From an uncultured Oxalobacter sp. (GTDB taxonomy: Bacteria > Pseudomonadota > Gammaproteobacteria > Burkholderiales > Burkholderiaceae_D): 6,789 nt of DNA. Within the stretch, counting starts at the first letter, position 1, and every line of letters starts with the position of its first letter. The stretch covers positions 1-6,789 of the forward strand of contig CAJKQK010000093.1 of NCBI GenBank assembly GCA_905202055.1, given 5' to 3'. Positions 5,765 to 6,789 of the stretch are shown here, in pieces. A program made the translations under genes and the position numbers. Below the pieces are notes generated by a model, which worked only from the letters and a program-made list of their open reading frames with translations, was not told where the DNA came from and did not search any database.

Positions 5765-5798
5765 AAACAGGCCATCGGACCGGTCCGATGGCCTGTTT
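5765..5798. repeat. Perfect 34-bp palindrome just upstream of the accD ribosome site
   Basis: AAACAGGCCATCGGACC is followed immediately by its exact reverse complement, giving 17 paired positions with no spacer and no mismatch. In RNA it would form a long GC-rich hairpin, but only TTT follows, so it is a poor intrinsic terminator on either strand. It ends 4 bases before AGGAG (5803-5807). It could be a terminator for trp read-through, a dimeric regulator's operator, or a 5'-UTR hairpin affecting accD translation. Confidence 0.8.
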
Positions 5799-5812
5799 GA
5801 TCAGGAGATTTT

Positions 5813-6789
5813 ATGAGTTGGCTTGACAAGTTGCTTCCACCGCGAATCCAGCATCAGACAACACCACGTCGGGTGGTGCCTGAAGGCTTGTGGGTGAAAT
5901 GCCCATCCTGCGAAGCGGTGTTATACCGGACCGATCTGGAGTCGAATTCCCACGTTTGTCCGCAATGCAGCCATCACATGCGCATTCGCGCCCGCGACAG
6001 GCTGGATGCACTGCTTGATGCCGAAGGCCGCTATCAGGTCGCCGAATCCGTGACACCTTTCGATTCTCTGAAATTCAAGGACAGCAAAAAATATCCCGAT
6101 CGCCTTAAGTCCGCTGTTGAAGGCACCGGTGAAACCGATGCATTGATTGTTGTCGGCGGTTCGATCAAATCCATTCCGGTAGTCGTTTCCTGTTTCGAAT
6201 TCGAATTCATGGGCGGTTCGATGGGGTCTGTCGTCGGTGAACGTTTCGTTCGCGGGGTGAAAGAAGCGATTGAACGGAAAGTACCGTTCATCTGCATTAC
6301 CGCCAGTGGTGGTGCACGTATGCAGGAAGGCCTGCTTTCCCTGATGCAGATGGCCAAAACCAATACCATTCTGACTCGTCTGGCAGAAAAAGGCTTGCCT
6401 TTCATTTCCGTTCTGACCGATCCGACAATGGGTGGCGTTTCCGCCTCGTTCGCTTTCATGGGCGACGTCGTACTCGCTGAACCGAAAGCGCTGGTCGGCT
6501 TTGCCGGTCCCCGCGTCATTGAACAGACCGTGCGTGAAAAGCTGCCGGAAGGGTTCCAGCGTTCTGAATTTTTGCTGGAGCATGGATTTGTGGATAAGAT
6601 TGTGGAGCGGAAGGACCAGAAAAGGGTCATTGGCCAGATTCTGTATATGCACCGCAGCCACAAGATGAACATAGAGTTAAAGAATCCGGTGGAGACAGCC
6701 AGGACATTTGTGGATAAACCATCCCAATTGCAGGCGGATAGTGGAAAAACTGCCTGGGATACCGTGCTTCTCTCCAGGAAGTCCGACCG
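5813..6789 (+). CDS. accD: Acetyl-CoA carboxylase carboxyltransferase subunit beta (AccD), open at the right edge with an anomalous AccA-like extension
   Basis: AccD, with AccA, transfers the carboxyl group from biotin to acetyl-CoA to make malonyl-CoA, the first step of fatty acid synthesis. The ATG at 5813 has AGGAG 5 bases upstream. MSWLDKLLPPRI is the usual start. A Cys4 zinc ribbon follows (Cys30, Cys33, Cys49, Cys52), then the crotonase-like carboxyltransferase core with FEFMGGSMGSVVGERF (130-145), ITASGGARMQEG (162-173), TDPTMGGVSASFA (202-214) and FAGPRVIEQTVREKLPEGFQ (230-249). Up to about residue 250 it reads as betaproteobacterial. From about residue 258 the sequence changes (GFVDKIVERKDQKRVIGQIL), no stop appears where AccD normally ends near residue 290, and 325 codons remain open to the edge. 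The segment TAWDTVLLSRKSD (313-325) resembles the start of the AccA domain. This is either a fusion or a chimeric contig end. In Burkholderiales folC usually follows accD; it is not visible here. Confidence 0.9.
   Translation, partial: MSWLDKLLPPRIQHQTTPRRVVPEGLWVKCPSCEAVLYRTDLESNSHVCPQCSHHMRIRARDRLDALLDAEGRYQVAESVTPFDSLKFKDSKKYPDRLKSAVEGTGETDALIVVGGSIKSIPVVVSCFEFEFMGGSMGSVVGERFVRGVKEAIERKVPFICITASGGARMQEGLLSLMQMAKTNTILTRLAEKGLPFISVLTDPTMGGVSASFAFMGDVVLAEPKALVGFAGPRVIEQTVREKLPEGFQRSEFLLEHGFVDKIVERKDQKRVIGQILYMHRSHKMNIELKNPVETARTFVDKPSQLQADSGKTAWDTVLLSRKSD
6587..6789 (+). other. Segment of probable foreign (Firmicutes-like) origin: AccD C-terminus, linker and start of an AccA-like domain
   Basis: Within the accD frame, residues 259-325 differ from the preceding part. 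They contain three AGG arginine codons in about 67 residues against one in the first 258, and more GAG, AAG, GTG and ATT. The protein passes from an AccD tail (VDKIVERKDQKRVIGQILYMH) through a polar linker to TAWDTVLLSRKSD followed by a partial CG codon (probably Arg). E. coli AccA has GAWQIAQLARHPQRP at the equivalent place, so an alpha-subunit domain seems to begin here. The boundary is approximate, since 6545-6590 encodes residues conserved on both sides. Confidence 0.6.

Noticed and set aside
5921..6661. A 246-codon open frame on the minus strand across accD
   Set aside because: It is antisense to accD, which carries the zinc ribbon and carboxyltransferase motifs. No ribosome site or recognisable domain supports it.
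1..6789. Mobile elements, CRISPR arrays, tRNA or rRNA genes
   Set aside because: No transposase or integrase motif, no regularly spaced repeats and no RNA gene signature was found on either strand.

Overview
The window looks like a chromosomal segment of a Gram-negative betaproteobacterium of the order Burkholderiales. The gene order truA-trpF-trpB-trpA-accD on the + strand is the arrangement known from that order. The moderate base composition and the TrpB, TrpA and AccD sequences suggest an Oxalobacter-like host. That placement rests on recognition of sequences and was not tested by a search.

Layout. Positions 1-1717 hold a minus-strand metal-homeostasis cassette, read right to left. A Fur-family repressor (probably Zur, TTG start) comes first, then an unfamiliar 101-residue two-helix membrane protein with a His/Cys-rich loop, then a ZnuA/AdcA-type substrate-binding lipoprotein that runs off the left edge. 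The 300-bp divergent intergenic region (1718-2017) holds a good sigma70-type promoter for the cassette, bracketed by two Fur-box-like palindromes. This implies autorepression by the encoded regulator. Weaker promoter elements for truA and a three-codon mini-ORF lie closer to truA.

Positions 2018-5688 carry truA (tRNA pseudouridine synthase) followed by trpF, trpB and trpA, which cover the phosphoribosylanthranilate isomerase step and both subunits of tryptophan synthase. All four are intact with canonical catalytic residues. A weak terminator, a promoter-like element and a perfect 34-bp palindrome separate trpA from accD.

accD (5813 to the right edge) begins as an ordinary betaproteobacterial acetyl-CoA carboxylase beta subunit with its zinc finger. 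At about 6545-6590 its character changes. Codon choice shifts, the C-terminus becomes Firmicutes-like, the expected stop near residue 290 is missing, and the last residues (TAWDTVLLSRKSD) resemble the start of the AccA carboxyltransferase domain. Either accD has recombined into an accD-accA fusion, or the last ~200-245 bases are an assembly chimera with DNA from a Clostridia-like organism. The chimera is the simpler explanation. This junction is the most important thing to check. No RNA gene, insertion sequence, CRISPR array or phage gene was seen.
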